Below are positions 9,715-19,379 of a stretch of DNA of 64,000 nucleotides, one piece after another. Source of the stretch: SCTD01 sp963781675 (GTDB lineage: Bacteria > Actinomycetota > Actinomycetes > Mycobacteriales > SCTD01); the NCBI GenBank assembly GCA_963781675.1, contig CAWAGF010000001.1, positions 1,532,518-1,596,517 of the forward strand, written 5' to 3'. Below the pieces are notes generated by a model. It had not been told where the DNA came from, did no database searches, and worked only from the letters and a program-made list of their open reading frames with translations. The position numbers and the translations under genes are program-made. The number at the start of each line of letters is the position of its first letter. Position 1 is the stretch's first letter.

Positions 9715-11163
9715 ATGAAGCGCACCGTCCTCGCCCTGACGGCCGTCGCCGTCGCCGTGGCGACCGTCGGCACCGGCTCGGCGGCCCCCGTCGCTGCCCC
9801 GCCCGGCGTCGACATGAGCTGCTACGCACCGGCCGGCGACCCCGCGCCCGGCACGCCGGAGTGGGTGCAGCGCGACGCGCACAACCAGTACTGCGCCTCG
9901 CTGCGCCCGGTCGACCAGGCGGCCAGCCCCGCCTTCGGCTTCGGCAACCTCAGCCAGGGCGCGTCGCTGTACGTCGAGCAGGCCGCCGAGCAGGCCGGCC
10001 GCCCGGCCGAGCCCTCCGGCGGCATCACGCCGCTGATCCCGGGCGGCAAGGCGGGTGACCCGTTCCGCACGCTCAAGCGCTGGACCGAGGCCGGCCGCGG
10101 CCGCGTCGCCCCCGTCGCGTTCAAGGCCCTGAACGGCTCCACCCTGCGCGGCCACGTGTTCCTGCCGCCCGCGAGCGTGCAGCGCCCCAAGGCCGGCTTC
10201 CCCGGCGTCGTCATCACCGACGGCTCGGTGCAGGCCTACGAGGAGCTCTACTTCTGGGCGGCGCAGGACCTGGCCGAGTCCGGCTACATGGTCATGACGT
10301 ACGACGTGCAGGGCCAGGGCGACTCCAGCCTGTTCGGCGCTGACTGCCCGGGCGAGTGCACCGGCGTGCCGTACCAGCAGGACAGCAACTTCTTCCAGGG
10401 CGCCGAGGACTCGCTGAGCCTGTTCCTCGCGACGCCCAAGGCGCCGTCCGGCGGGTCGTACAACCCGTTCTCCGACGCGCTCGACCGCTCCCGCGTCGCC
10501 GTCGCCGGGCACTCCCTCGGTGCCAGCGCCGTCAGCACCGTCGGCCAGTGCGACAACCGCGTGAAGACGATCGTCGCCTGGGACAACCTGCGCGCGATCA
10601 AGGACTGCTCCGGCGTCGTCATCCCGCCGCAGCACCGCACCAAGAAGCTGATCAACGTCCCGGCGCTCGCGATCACGAACGACTACGTGTTCAACACGAC
10701 CGTCGCGACCTCCGCGCCGGACCCCGAGGCGAAGACGGCCGGCTACGAGCAGGTCGCCGCCGCGGGCAAGGACGCCCAGATCGTCACCCTGCGCGGTGCG
10801 ACGCACCTGACGTACACCTACATCCCGCTGGTCTTCCAGGCCAACCAGCTCGGCGAGCGGATGGCCAGCTACTACACGAAGGCCTGGCTCGACCTGCAGC
10901 TGCGCGGCGACCGGAGCGGCTACCAGCGGCTGACCGCCAAGGCGTTCGACGGCAGCGTCGACAAGACCTCGATCGGCGCCGGCACGTACGACCCGACCAA
11001 GGCCGACCCGACGAACCCCTACGCCGGCAACGTGCCGTACCTGATCAAGGGCATCCCGGTCGCCGACGCCGTGTCGTTCTACTACCGGTCCGCGTACTCG
11101 CTGCGCGACCCCGGCACCGGCAAGGTCCGCCGCTGCCAGGCCGTACGGGCCGGCTGCTCCTGA
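9715..11163 (+). CDS. Secreted alpha/beta hydrolase (esterase-like)
   Basis: 482 residues from ATG 9715, with GGAG nine bases upstream. A signal peptide (MKRTVLALTAVAVAVATVG) is followed by a mature region that begins with a cysteine-containing segment. The hydrolase core shows VVITDGSVQAYEE, a strand-turn YDVQGQGDSS and the nucleophile elbow GHSLGAS with Ser267. The candidate histidine lies in RGATHLTYTY. The protein is larger than typical dienelactone hydrolase-like esterases because of about 120 N-terminal residues of unknown role. The substrate cannot be deduced. Confidence 0.85.
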   Translation: MKRTVLALTAVAVAVATVGTGSAAPVAAPPGVDMSCYAPAGDPAPGTPEWVQRDAHNQYCASLRPVDQAASPAFGFGNLSQGASLYVEQAAEQAGRPAEPSGGITPLIPGGKAGDPFRTLKRWTEAGRGRVAPVAFKALNGSTLRGHVFLPPASVQRPKAGFPGVVITDGSVQAYEELYFWAAQDLAESGYMVMTYDVQGQGDSSLFGADCPGECTGVPYQQDSNFFQGAEDSLSLFLATPKAPSGGSYNPFSDALDRSRVAVAGHSLGASAVSTVGQCDNRVKTIVAWDNLRAIKDCSGVVIPPQHRTKKLINVPALAITNDYVFNTTVATSAPDPEAKTAGYEQVAAAGKDAQIVTLRGATHLTYTYIPLVFQANQLGERMASYYTKAWLDLQLRGDRSGYQRLTAKAFDGSVDKTSIGAGTYDPTKADPTNPYAGNVPYLIKGIPVADAVSFYYRSAYSLRDPGTGKVRRCQAVRAGCS

Positions 11164-11213
11164 CCGTCCACAGGGGTGCCGTGGGCGTGCGGCCGCGCCG
11201 ATAGGCTCAGACC

Positions 11214-11758
11214 GTGAAGATCCGGACATCCGTGGCGGCGGTGGTGGCGGGGCTCGCCCTCGTCGCGTGCTCCTCCGACCCGGAGCCCGACCCGCTGCCG
11301 CCCGTGCCGACGGCCAGTCCGTCGCCCGTGGTGCTGCCGCTGCCGAGCGAGGCGGCCGCAGCGACGCCGCAGGGTGCCGCGGCTTTCGCGCGGTACTACT
11401 TCGATGCTCATTAATCAAGGCCTCACTTCGCGGAAGACGCCTGCGCAGGTCCGCGCCGTGTCCGACTCCGGCTGCGATGGCTGCAAGAACCTCATCGGCG
11501 CCATCGAGGAGGAACCGACGCCAGGGGAGCGAATCGCAGGGAGGGCTGCTTCCGCGTTCTGTTCGCCGAGTCACCTCCGCTAGACAGCGGGCACGGTCGA
11601 TCGTGGAACTCCAGTACGCGCTGACGGCGGTGCACGTGCTCGACGTCAACGGCGGCACGCTGCGGACTACGCCGGCTAGTGGACCCTCAAACGGTCAGAT
11701 TCGGCTCAAGCGAACCGGACAGTCCTGGATGGTCCTCGGATTTCGCGGCGTGGAGTGA
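11214..11758 (+). CDS. DUF6318-like lipoprotein, read as frameshifted
   Basis: Frame one gives a lipoprotein signal (MKIRTSVAAVVAGLALVACSS) with lipobox LVAC and a proline-rich linker ending in FARYYFDA. Frame two continues with INQGLTSRKTPAQVRAVSDS, CDGCKN and IEEEPTPGERIAGG. Frame three supplies VELQYALTAVHVLDVNGG and ends KRTGQSWMVLGF. Together this matches the layout of actinobacterial DUF6318 proteins: lipobox, YYxD helix, CxxC, and a cystatin/SnoaL-like beta sheet. The breaks at 11408-11409 (GCT/GCC) and 11541-11542 (GGG/GGA) each look like two synonymous bases written in series, so the gene is probably whole. Function is unknown; an anchored extracytoplasmic location is likely. Confidence 0.6.
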
Positions 11759-12652
11759 CCCCGAAGTCTGCTGGGCGCCGGGCGCCGGGACTGATTGTCT
11801 TGGCGGCGATCGCTGCGGTACTGCCCTATGCCCCCGCGGCTAAGGCGGCTAGCGGCTGCGGTCGCGAACAGACGGCAGCCTGCCCTGTGACGGGCAGCAC
11901 CACCGAGAAGGGCTTCGACGCTGGGCAGCACCCAGCAGCAGGAGCCCCAGACCCGCCCGGTGAACCGCCCCCGCGCCCCCAAGGGCCCGCCCTCACCGAC
12001 CTACGTCGACCGCGTCGTCGTCCCGACCTGCACCGGCAACACCGCCTACGACGGCGGAGTCCTGTGCAACGCAGCGGTCATGACCTGCCCGGTCGACGGC
12101 GAGATCCGCTTCTGGGTGTTCGAGACCACCATCCAGCGCTCAACGGGCAAGGCCGTCCCCGGTACCGGCCCGCGGATGGTGGACACCGTCTGCCTCGGCC
12201 CGAACGACCCCCGCCCGGATCCGACGGTGCTGCTGCCCGGCATCGTGCAGACGCAGTTCCAGAGCGTGGTCGTCCAGGGCGGCAGCGCTGACGTCTCGCC
12301 CCGTCCGGAGACGCTGGTCAACATCGAGACGCGCTTCCAGACCGACGCGCCGGCCAGCTACGAGATCCCGCTGACCCTGCTCGGGCAGTCCGTCGTCATC
12401 ACGGCCACGGCGCAGAGCTACACCTGGCACCTCGACAACGGCGACACCCGCGTCTCGACCCGCCCGAAGGGCTACCTCGAGTACGTCTACCGCAAGGCCG
12501 GCTCGTACGACGTCTTCGTCTCGATCACCTGGAGCGGCACGTTCAGCGTGAACGGCGGGCCCGCGCAGCCGATCACCGGGACGGTCGAGGTCGACGGGGA
12601 GCCGACCGCGGTCCAGGTCCAGCAGGCCCGCAGCGAGCTCGTCCGCGGCTAG
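11755..12652 (+). CDS. Secreted protein with PKD-like C-terminal domain, one frameshift
   Basis: It starts at GTG 11755 inside the stop of the preceding gene (GTGA), so the two are probably one transcript. Frame one supplies a signal peptide (GLIVLAAIAAVLPYA). The rest is read one base later, from about 11940 on: a cysteine-bearing VVVPTCTGN segment, CPVDGEIRFWVFETT, and a PKD-like fold near the end with TWHLDNGDTRV and YVYRKAGSYDVFV. The switch lies in a proline-rich stretch where the exact position cannot be fixed. Similar gene pairs of a small lipoprotein plus a secreted PKD-like protein are known in Actinobacteria, but their role is not. Confidence 0.55.
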
Positions 12653-14338
12653 CTAGAGCCGCACCGTCCCGAGGTCGACCTTCGTCCCCCGGTCCAGGAA
12701 CACCTTCCGGCTCGTCCGGCCGATCTTCACCGTCCAGAACTCCTTGCCACGGCCGTCCTGGACCGTCGTCGGCCGGGTGCTCGGGTTCGCGTGCACGGTG
12801 AAGCGGCCCTGCCCGTCGGCCTTCGCCGTCGTGGTGATCGTCTCCGGGACCGAGCCGTCCCGCCGCGCCAGCACGTCCTCGGCGACGGGGCTCTTGAAGG
12901 ACTTGGTCAGCGTGACGACCGCTCCCGCGGCGGGAGCACCGGAGGCTGTGACCACCCGCCCGGTGATGACGCCGTGGTTGCGCGGGTCGGCGGCCGCCTC
13001 GGCCAGCATCAGCCAGGCCGGCCGGTTGATCGCGTACGTCGACGGGATCTCGGCGGCGTACGGCGGGTGGAACGCCTGGTTGTGCTCGAAGGTGTAGACG
13101 ATCGTGCGCAGCGCGCCGTACGACCAGTCACGGCTCGTCCCGGCGGTCGGGTAGAGCGACAGGCCGATCTGGTTGGTGTAGCCGAGGTGCCTCTCGCACA
13201 TCTGCTCGCCGAGGTCGTCCTGGAAGGCGTCGTCCGGCGACGGGTCGGTCGTGTAGCCCCACGGCCGCATGCACAGCTGCCCGGAGGTGTGGTTGGTCAG
13301 GTACGCCGTGACCTGCCGCGCCTTCATGCCGCCGGCGATGTTGCGCGCCTCCGGCTCGCTGAACGGCTCGGCGCCGCCGTAGGTCTGGCTCGTCGGGTCG
13401 CCGCCGCCGCCCTCGCCGCCCCAGAAGAACGGGTAGTTGCGGTTCGGGTCCGTGCCGTGCGCGTCGGCGTTCAGCCGCGAGGAGGCGCCGCCGGCCGTGT
13501 AGAGCGCGTCGGTGAAGGAGCGCTTGTTCTTGCGCCAGCCGCTCTCGACGCCCGCCACCTCGAAGCCGAGGTTGTTGTTCAGCACCGGGTTGTAGACCGG
13601 CGAGGCCTCCCGCGAGTGCACGAAGCCGTCGACGTTCACGATCGGCACGACGACGACGCGGATCTTCTTCAGCAGCGCGGTGACCTTCGCGTCCTTGCCG
13701 TACGAGGCCAGCAGGTCGAAGGCGAACATCATCGTGTACTCCGAGGACGGCCACTCGCGGGCGTGGTGCGCCCCGTCGACCCAGAAGGTCGGCCGGCCGT
13801 CGCTGACAGCCCTGCTGATGTCGTCGGCGATCTCGATGCCGAAGACCTTGCGTCCCTCGAGCGTCGTCTCCGGGAACTCGAACATCCGGGCGCGCTTCGG
13901 GTGCTGAGTGGCCAGGGCCTGCAGGTCGGTGACGTAGTCGGCGTAGTGCCGGTAGCCGGTGCGCTCACCCGGCTGCGGTGCCAGGCCGGCGAGCCGGGCG
14001 CCGACGGTGAGGTCGGGGCCGCGGTACGGCTGGGTCACCTGGTAGTCGACGCCCAGCCGCTTGAGCCTGGCCTCGTCGCCGGGCCACAGCAGCAGCTCCA
14101 TCGTGCCGTCGGCGAGCAGGCGGTGCGTGTCGTCGAAGTCCGCGAGCGCCAGCGCCTGCTTGAGCGTGCGCGGGCGCACGCGGGCGTACGACAGCATCTC
14201 GCCGGGGACGGTCGTGCCTGTCGCGGCGCCGAAGGCCGTGCGCTCCAGGACGGGGGCGACGGCCAGCACGCCGGCGCCGACGGCGGTCCGGCGCAGCAGC
14301 GTCCGACGGGTGAGTCCGGCCTCGGGCGTGGTGCTCAA
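12653..14338 (-). CDS. Secreted zinc carboxypeptidase, M14 family
   Basis: 561 residues. A twin-arginine signal (LTRRTLLRRTAVGAGVLA) predicts Tat export. The M14 metal site is complete: His192 and Glu195 in HHARE and His350 in TNHTSG. The substrate arginine and asparagine appear in DPNRNYPFF, and the catalytic base is Glu418 in YTFEHNQ. After residue 450 a carboxypeptidase-regulatory-like beta-sandwich begins with GVITGRVVTASGAPAAG. The role is probably release of C-terminal residues from extracellular peptides. The gene converges tail-to-tail on the preceding one with no gap. Confidence 0.93.
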   Translation of the reverse strand: MSTTPEAGLTRRTLLRRTAVGAGVLAVAPVLERTAFGAATGTTVPGEMLSYARVRPRTLKQALALADFDDTHRLLADGTMELLLWPGDEARLKRLGVDYQVTQPYRGPDLTVGARLAGLAPQPGERTGYRHYADYVTDLQALATQHPKRARMFEFPETTLEGRKVFGIEIADDISRAVSDGRPTFWVDGAHHAREWPSSEYTMMFAFDLLASYGKDAKVTALLKKIRVVVVPIVNVDGFVHSREASPVYNPVLNNNLGFEVAGVESGWRKNKRSFTDALYTAGGASSRLNADAHGTDPNRNYPFFWGGEGGGGDPTSQTYGGAEPFSEPEARNIAGGMKARQVTAYLTNHTSGQLCMRPWGYTTDPSPDDAFQDDLGEQMCERHLGYTNQIGLSLYPTAGTSRDWSYGALRTIVYTFEHNQAFHPPYAAEIPSTYAINRPAWLMLAEAAADPRNHGVITGRVVTASGAPAAGAVVTLTKSFKSPVAEDVLARRDGSVPETITTTAKADGQGRFTVHANPSTRPTTVQDGRGKEFWTVKIGRTSRKVFLDRGTKVDLGTVRL

Positions 14339-14399
14339 CGGTCCTCCAGGAGCGGGTGCGTCCTGGACTGTTCGCCGCCGGCCGGGCGGCTCCTGCTGC

Positions 14400-15116
14400 T
14401 CAGACCTTGCGCAGCACCGTCACCACGCGACCGAGGACGACCGCGTGCGTGCCGTCGATGGGGGAGTAGGCCTCGTTGTGCGGCATCAGCCACACCTGGC
14501 CGTCCTTGCGCTTGTAGGTCTTGACGGTCGCCTCGCCGTCGATCATCGCCGCGACGATGTCGCCGTTGTCCGCGTTGGGCTGCTGCCGCACGACCACCCA
14601 GTCGCCGTCGGCGATCGCGGCGTCGACCATCGAGTCGCCGACGACCTTGAGCATGAACAGCGTGCCGCTGCCGACCAGCTCGCGGGGGAGCGGGAACACG
14701 TCCTCGACCGCCTGCTCGGCCAGCACGGGGCCACCGGCGGCGATCCGGCCGAGGACCGGGACGTACGCCGGTGTCGGGCGGGCGGCGCGCTCCGCGGCCT
14801 CGTCCTGCTCGAGGTTGGCGGCCGCCGTCTCACCCGGCAGGCGCACGTCGACGGCGCGGGGGCGCGACGGGTCGCGGCGCAGGAAGCCCTTCTTCTGCAG
14901 CATCGCCAGCTGGTGGGAGACGCTGCTGGTGCTGGTCAGCCCGACGGCCTCGCCGATCTCGCGCACGGTGGGCGGGTAGCCACGGCGCTCGACCGAGTCA
15001 CGGATGACTTCGAGCACCTTGCGCTGGCGCGGCGTGAGGCCCGCCTCGTCCGGGGGGCCGTCGGGGAGGTCGCGCACCACGCCGTCGCCGTCGTCGGGTA
15101 CCTGGGTGCGCGCCAT
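14400..15116 (-). CDS. lexA: SOS repressor LexA
   Basis: 238 residues from ATG 15116; the frame extends upstream, but only this start fits LexA length. A winged-helix DNA-binding domain (residues 27-88, with YPPTVREIGEAVGLTSTSSV) is followed by the S24 autoprotease domain. The cleavage site is Ala127-Gly128, and the Ser-Lys dyad is Ser162 (GDSMVDAAI) and Lys199 (ATVKTYK). LexA represses DNA-damage genes until RecA-stimulated self-cleavage. It is divergent from a LysM protein, an arrangement common in Actinobacteria, and the intergenic region holds two LexA-box-like palindromes. Confidence 0.97.
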   Translation of the reverse strand: MARTQVPDDGDGVVRDLPDGPPDEAGLTPRQRKVLEVIRDSVERRGYPPTVREIGEAVGLTSTSSVSHQLAMLQKKGFLRRDPSRPRAVDVRLPGETAAANLEQDEAAERAARPTPAYVPVLGRIAAGGPVLAEQAVEDVFPLPRELVGSGTLFMLKVVGDSMVDAAIADGDWVVVRQQPNADNGDIVAAMIDGEATVKTYKRKDGQVWLMPHNEAYSPIDGTHAVVLGRVVTVLRKV

Positions 15117-15182
15117 GGGGATCTCCGTCTGCTGGTCCGAACAGGTGGTCGAAGCGGAAGGTAACGCTCCGGAGGTCACAGA

Positions 15183-15198
15183 TCAAACACATGTTCGA
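15183..15198. promoter_or_regulatory. lexA: LexA box 1
   Basis: TCAAACACATGTTCGA differs by one base from a palindromic TCGAAC-N4-GTTCGA SOS box. It lies 67 bases upstream of the lexA start and 96 upstream of the LysM gene, so it can serve autoregulation of lexA. Confidence 0.8.
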
Positions 15199-15252
15199 AC
15201 GTGTCTGGTGTTCTGTCGGAGGTCCTGGGTACCTTCTCGCTCAGACGTTCGA

Positions 15253-15268
15253 TCGAACACCCGTTCGG
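15253..15268. promoter_or_regulatory. LexA box 2
   Basis: TCGAACACCCGTTCGG is a second SOS-box match, 26 bases upstream of the LysM gene start. It overlaps a 12-base palindrome GTTCGATCGAAC at 15248-15259. Confidence 0.75.
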
Positions 15269-15293
15269 TCGGCTCAGACCCCGAGGAGCCCCG

Positions 15294-15617
15294 ATGCGCA
15301 CCACCGCCACCGCCCCCAGCGTCCGCCTCACCCGTCGGGGCCGCGCCGTCCTCGTCCTGCTGCTGGCCGCGCTGCTGCTCGCCGCCTTCTCCATCGGGCA
15401 GCGCGACACGCAGGCCGCCGGCCTCGCGGGCGGCAGCGGTGCGGCCGCTCCGGTGGCCACCACGGTGCAGGCCGGGGAGTCGCTGTGGTCGGTCGCGCAG
15501 CGCATCGCGCCGGAGAACGACCCGCGCGACGTGATCGCCCAGATCCGGCGGCTGAACGACCTGGACGGCTCCCAGCTGCAGGTCGGCCAGCAGCTGCTCC
15601 TGCCCACCCGCGCCTAG
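15294..15617 (+). CDS. Small membrane-anchored LysM protein, probable SOS-induced division inhibitor
   Basis: 107 residues from ATG 15294, with a GAGG-like ribosome site. A single transmembrane helix (about residues 20-36, VLVLLLAALLLAAFSIG) is followed by a LysM domain in the C-terminal half, with QAGESLWSVAQRIAPENDPR through GQQLLLP. LysM binds N-acetylglucosamine polymers in peptidoglycan. Position and architecture match YneA/DivS-like proteins that delay septation during the SOS response and are encoded opposite lexA. The SOS box immediately upstream supports this. The division-inhibitor role is inferred from context. Confidence 0.85.
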   Translation: MRTTATAPSVRLTRRGRAVLVLLLAALLLAAFSIGQRDTQAAGLAGGSGAAAPVATTVQAGESLWSVAQRIAPENDPRDVIAQIRRLNDLDGSQLQVGQQLLLPTRA

Positions 15618-15642
15618 CGGGTCGGCCCGCTGCCCGCGGGCC

Positions 15643-16858
15643 TCAGGCCGCGACGCGCTCCCGGGCCGGCGCCTCGACCGGGTACGGGTCCACCGCGGTG
15701 GCCGGGCGGAAGCGGCGGGCGTACCGGAGCGCCGGCGCCTCGACGAAGCGCCACGACAGGACAGCGCACAGCAACGACGCGGCGACGCCGACGGGGATGC
15801 TCACCCAGGGGGAGAGCGGGTTCAGCCAGGTCGCCCACAGGTAGTGCCACAGGTAGACGGCGTAGGAGCGCTGGCCGAGCCAGACCAGCACGCGGGCGGA
15901 GCAGAAGCGGCCCAGCAGGCTGCCGGGGCGGTCCACGAGGTACGGCACGACCTGCATCGCCGCCGCCGCCATGATCGCGGGTCCGGCGAGCGACTTCAGC
16001 GGGATGTTGCCGACGGTCAGCAGGAAGCCCAGCACCACGGCCGTCCCCGCCCAGGCGCGGAGCGTGGCGGCGGGGCTGCCGGTGCCGCGGCGTGCGACGT
16101 CGGTGCCACGCCAGCGCCGCGACCGCGCCCATGAGCATCCCGACCGCGCGGGTGTCGGTGCCGAAGTAGATGCGGTCGGTCCCCGCACCACCGTCCCAGA
16201 GCAGCAGCGGCAGGCCGGCGCTCACCGCCGCCAGCGCCAGCACCGGCCAGGTGCGCCGGGCGGCGGGCAGCTTGAGCAGGAGCAGCAGCACGAACGGCCA
16301 GACGACGTAGAACTGCTCCTCGACCGCGAGCGACCACAGGTGCGCCAGCGGAGCGTCGCCGCTCGCAAGCGCGTAGACCCAGTTCACGCCGTACAGCAGC
16401 ACGATGCCGAGCTGCCGCAGCGCCGCGCCGACGTCGACGGGGTCGCCGCTCCCGTCGCCGCCCGGGGTCGCGGCGATCCAGCCCGTGTCGTGGAAGGCCA
16501 GCAGCACGCACGTCCAGATGCCGAGCATCACGAACAGCGCGGGCAGCAGGCGGAAGGCCCGGCGGGCGTAGAACAGCGGCAGCGACACCCGCCCGTGGAC
16601 GCGCACCTCGTCGAGCAGCATCGCGGTGATGAGGAAGCCGGACAGGACGAAGAAGACGTCCAGGCCGACCCACCCGCCGCGCAGCGGGCCCTCGCTCGAG
16701 GTGAAGTGGTAGGTCACGACCCAGACGAGGGCGAAGCCGCGCAGGCCGTCGAGGGCGCTCGACCTGCCGAGCAGGGGCCGGCGGGCGCGGACCTCCCGCG
16801 GCCGCTCCAGCGTCGAGGCAGTCACCCGCAGTACCTGCCCGCGCACTCCGTCATCCAT
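15643..16858 (-). CDS. Membrane acyltransferase (acyltransferase 3/OafA family), one frameshift
   Basis: The N-terminal part reads LDGLRGFALVWVVTYHF (with the family histidine), GGWVGLDVFFVLSGFLIT and HLWSLAVEEQFYVVWP, which are classic acyltransferase-3 motifs. The C-terminal part continues in the next frame with WAGTAVVLGFLLTVG, QRSYAVYLWHYLWATW and SWRFVEAPALRY. About ten transmembrane helices are evident. These integral membrane enzymes O-acetylate or acylate sugars and cell-surface polymers. The shift at 16099-16100 resolves as a doubled third base of an Arg codon (CGA/CGC). The reconstructed protein has about 405 residues and ends in a short cytosolic tail. Confidence 0.85.
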
Positions 16859-16982
16859 TCGTCATGATCCGTGACCTGATCCACACCGTGCGGCCCTGCC
16901 GCTACTGGGCGGTCTCGCCGGCAGGTACTCGCACGGCCAGTGTCGAAACCCGAGAGAAACCCGCCCCACGCTCGGAGGAACC

Positions 16983-19373
16983 GTGTCGCGTCGCCGCCTC
17001 GCCCTGCTGCTGTCCGCAGCCCTGACCGCCACGCTGGCGCCCGTCGCCGTCGCGGCCGGCCCGGCGCAGAGCGGCTTCGACGCGACGATCCGCGAGACCG
17101 CGTACGGCATCCCGCACATCAAGGGCGACGACTTCGCTGACGTCGGCTACGGGTACGGCTACCAGCTGGCCAGCCAGACGATCTGCGTCATGGCCGACAC
17201 CTACACGACGGTGCGTGCCCAGCGCTCGCGCTACTTCGGCGAGACCGGCTCGTACGTCTTCCGCGGCAACGGCGCGACGGTCAACAACCTCAACAGCGAC
17301 TTCTTCTTCCAGCAGGTCATCGACGACCGGCGGGTCGAGCGGCTGATGGCGGGCAAGGCGCCGAACGGCCCGCTGCCGCAGGTGCGCGAGCTGGTCACCG
17401 GGTACGTCGCCGGCTACAACCGCTGGCTCGCCGACGTCGGCGGCAGCAAGGGCGTCACCGACCCGGCCTGCGCCGGCAAGCCCTGGGTCACGCCCATCAC
17501 CGAGCTCGACGCCTACCGCCGCTTCTACCAGCTGGCCCTGCTCGCCAGCTCCGGCGTCGCCCTCGACGGCATCGGCGCCGCTCAGCCGCCGCACCCGTCG
17601 GCGCCGCTGCCGAGCTCGCAGCTCGACCCGGAGGCGACGGCGCGCCTGCTGGACGAGCAGTGGAAGACCCTGGCCATCGGCAGCAACGCCGTCGCGCTCG
17701 GCAAGGACGCGACCGCCAACGGCAAGGGGATGCTGCTCGGCAACCCGCACTTCCCGTGGATCGGCTCCGAGCGCTTCTACCAGGCGCACCTGACCGTGCC
17801 GGGCAAGCTCGACGTCACCGGCGGCTCGCTGCTCGGCGTCCCGCTCGTGCTCATCGGCCACACCGAGCGGATGGCGTGGAGCCACACCGTGTCGACGGCG
17901 TTCCGCTTCACGCCCTTCCAGCTGACGCTGGTGCCGGGCTCGCCGACGACCTACCTGTACGACGGCGTGCCGACGAAGATGACCAGCCGCGACGTGACCG
18001 TCCAGCTGCAGGACGGCAGGAAGCAGACGCGCACCCTGTGGAGCAGCCACCACGGGCCGATCCTGACCAGCATCCTCGGCCTGCCGATCTTCCCCTGGAC
18101 GTCCGGCACGGCCTGGGCCCTCGGCGACGCGAACGCGCCGAACTTCCGCTACCTGAACCACTTCTTCGAGGTCGACCGGGCGCAGTCGGCCAAGGAGGTG
18201 CTCGCGGTCCTCAAGCGCAACCAGGGCATCCCGTGGGTGAACACCATCGCCGCCGACGATCGGGGCGACGCGCTCTACGCCGACATCTCGGTGACCCCGC
18301 ACGTCACCAACGCGCAGGCCCAGGTGTGCAACACCGCGCTGGGGCAGGCCACGTACGCCGCGCTGCGCCTGCCGGTGCTGGACGGCTCGCGCAGCGAGTG
18401 CGAGTGGGGGACCGACCCGGACGCCGTGCAGCCCGGCACCTTCGGGCCGTCGAGCATGCCGTTCCTGCTGCGCAGCGACTACGTCACCAACTCCAACGAC
18501 TCCTACTGGCTGAGCCAGCCCCGGCAGCCGCTCACGGGCTTCGCGCGGATCATCGGCGACGAGGGCACCGCCCGCTCGCTGCGTACCCGCTCCGGGCTGG
18601 TCATGGTCGAGGAGGAGCTGGCCGACGGCGGGCGCTTCACCCGCCAGGAGCTGCAGGACCTGCTCTACAGCGACCGCCAGCACGCCGGCGAGCTCACCCG
18701 CGACGACGTCGTCGCGATGTGCAAGGGCTTCCCGGGCGGCCTCGCGCCGTCGAGCAGCGGCCCGGTGGCGGTCGGCGACTCCTGTGACGTCCTGGCCGCG
18801 TGGGACGTCAGCGACCGGCTGGGCAGCCGGGGCGCGCTGCTGTTCCGCCGCTTCTGGACGCGGGCCGGTGCGGTGCAGGCGCCGCTGCTGTGGCGCACGC
18901 CGTTCGACCCGGCCGAGCCCGTCACCACCCCGCGCGACCTGAACACGCTGAACCCGCAGGTCATGCTCGCCTACGGCGACGCGCTGAGAGACCTGGCCGG
19001 CGCGGGCATCCCGGTGGACGCGCGGCTGGGCGACTTCCAGAAGGACCTGCGGCCGGACGGCACGAGCACGCCGTACCACGGCGGTCCGGGCGGGCTCGGC
19101 GTGTTCAACGCGGTCGCGGCGCCGTGGGACGCGCAGAAGGGCTACGTCGGGCGGCTGCCGCACGGCTCGTCGTTCATCCAGACCGTCAGCTTCGACGGCG
19201 ACGGCTGCCCGGACGCGCAGACGATGCTCACCTACTCGCAGTCGACCAACCCGAAGAGCCCGCACTACGCGGACCAGACCCGCCTCTACAGCAAGGGCGG
19301 CTGGGTGAAGGACGTCTTCTGCGAGCGCGACGTGAAGAGGGCGACGCTCGGCACGAAGCGCCTGCGCGGCTAA
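16983..19373 (+). CDS. Secreted penicillin acylase/acyl-homoserine lactone acylase family protein
   Basis: 796 residues from GTG 16983, with a GGAGG ribosome site. A signal peptide is followed by an alpha chain beginning with the family pattern IRETAYGIPHIKGDDFADVGYGYGY kept in part. The mature beta chain should begin at Ser234 in the motif IGSNAVALG, the autocatalytic N-terminal nucleophile of this Ntn-hydrolase family. LLGNPHFPW and GHTERMAWSHTV follow, as in family members. Known relatives hydrolyse penicillin G, acyl-homoserine lactones or cyclic lipopeptides. A quorum-quenching or lipopeptide deacylase is plausible, but substrate is not determined by sequence. Confidence 0.92.
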   Translation: MSRRRLALLLSAALTATLAPVAVAAGPAQSGFDATIRETAYGIPHIKGDDFADVGYGYGYQLASQTICVMADTYTTVRAQRSRYFGETGSYVFRGNGATVNNLNSDFFFQQVIDDRRVERLMAGKAPNGPLPQVRELVTGYVAGYNRWLADVGGSKGVTDPACAGKPWVTPITELDAYRRFYQLALLASSGVALDGIGAAQPPHPSAPLPSSQLDPEATARLLDEQWKTLAIGSNAVALGKDATANGKGMLLGNPHFPWIGSERFYQAHLTVPGKLDVTGGSLLGVPLVLIGHTERMAWSHTVSTAFRFTPFQLTLVPGSPTTYLYDGVPTKMTSRDVTVQLQDGRKQTRTLWSSHHGPILTSILGLPIFPWTSGTAWALGDANAPNFRYLNHFFEVDRAQSAKEVLAVLKRNQGIPWVNTIAADDRGDALYADISVTPHVTNAQAQVCNTALGQATYAALRLPVLDGSRSECEWGTDPDAVQPGTFGPSSMPFLLRSDYVTNSNDSYWLSQPRQPLTGFARIIGDEGTARSLRTRSGLVMVEEELADGGRFTRQELQDLLYSDRQHAGELTRDDVVAMCKGFPGGLAPSSSGPVAVGDSCDVLAAWDVSDRLGSRGALLFRRFWTRAGAVQAPLLWRTPFDPAEPVTTPRDLNTLNPQVMLAYGDALRDLAGAGIPVDARLGDFQKDLRPDGTSTPYHGGPGGLGVFNAVAAPWDAQKGYVGRLPHGSSFIQTVSFDGDGCPDAQTMLTYSQSTNPKSPHYADQTRLYSKGGWVKDVFCERDVKRATLGTKRLRG

Positions 19374-19379
19374 CCGAGC

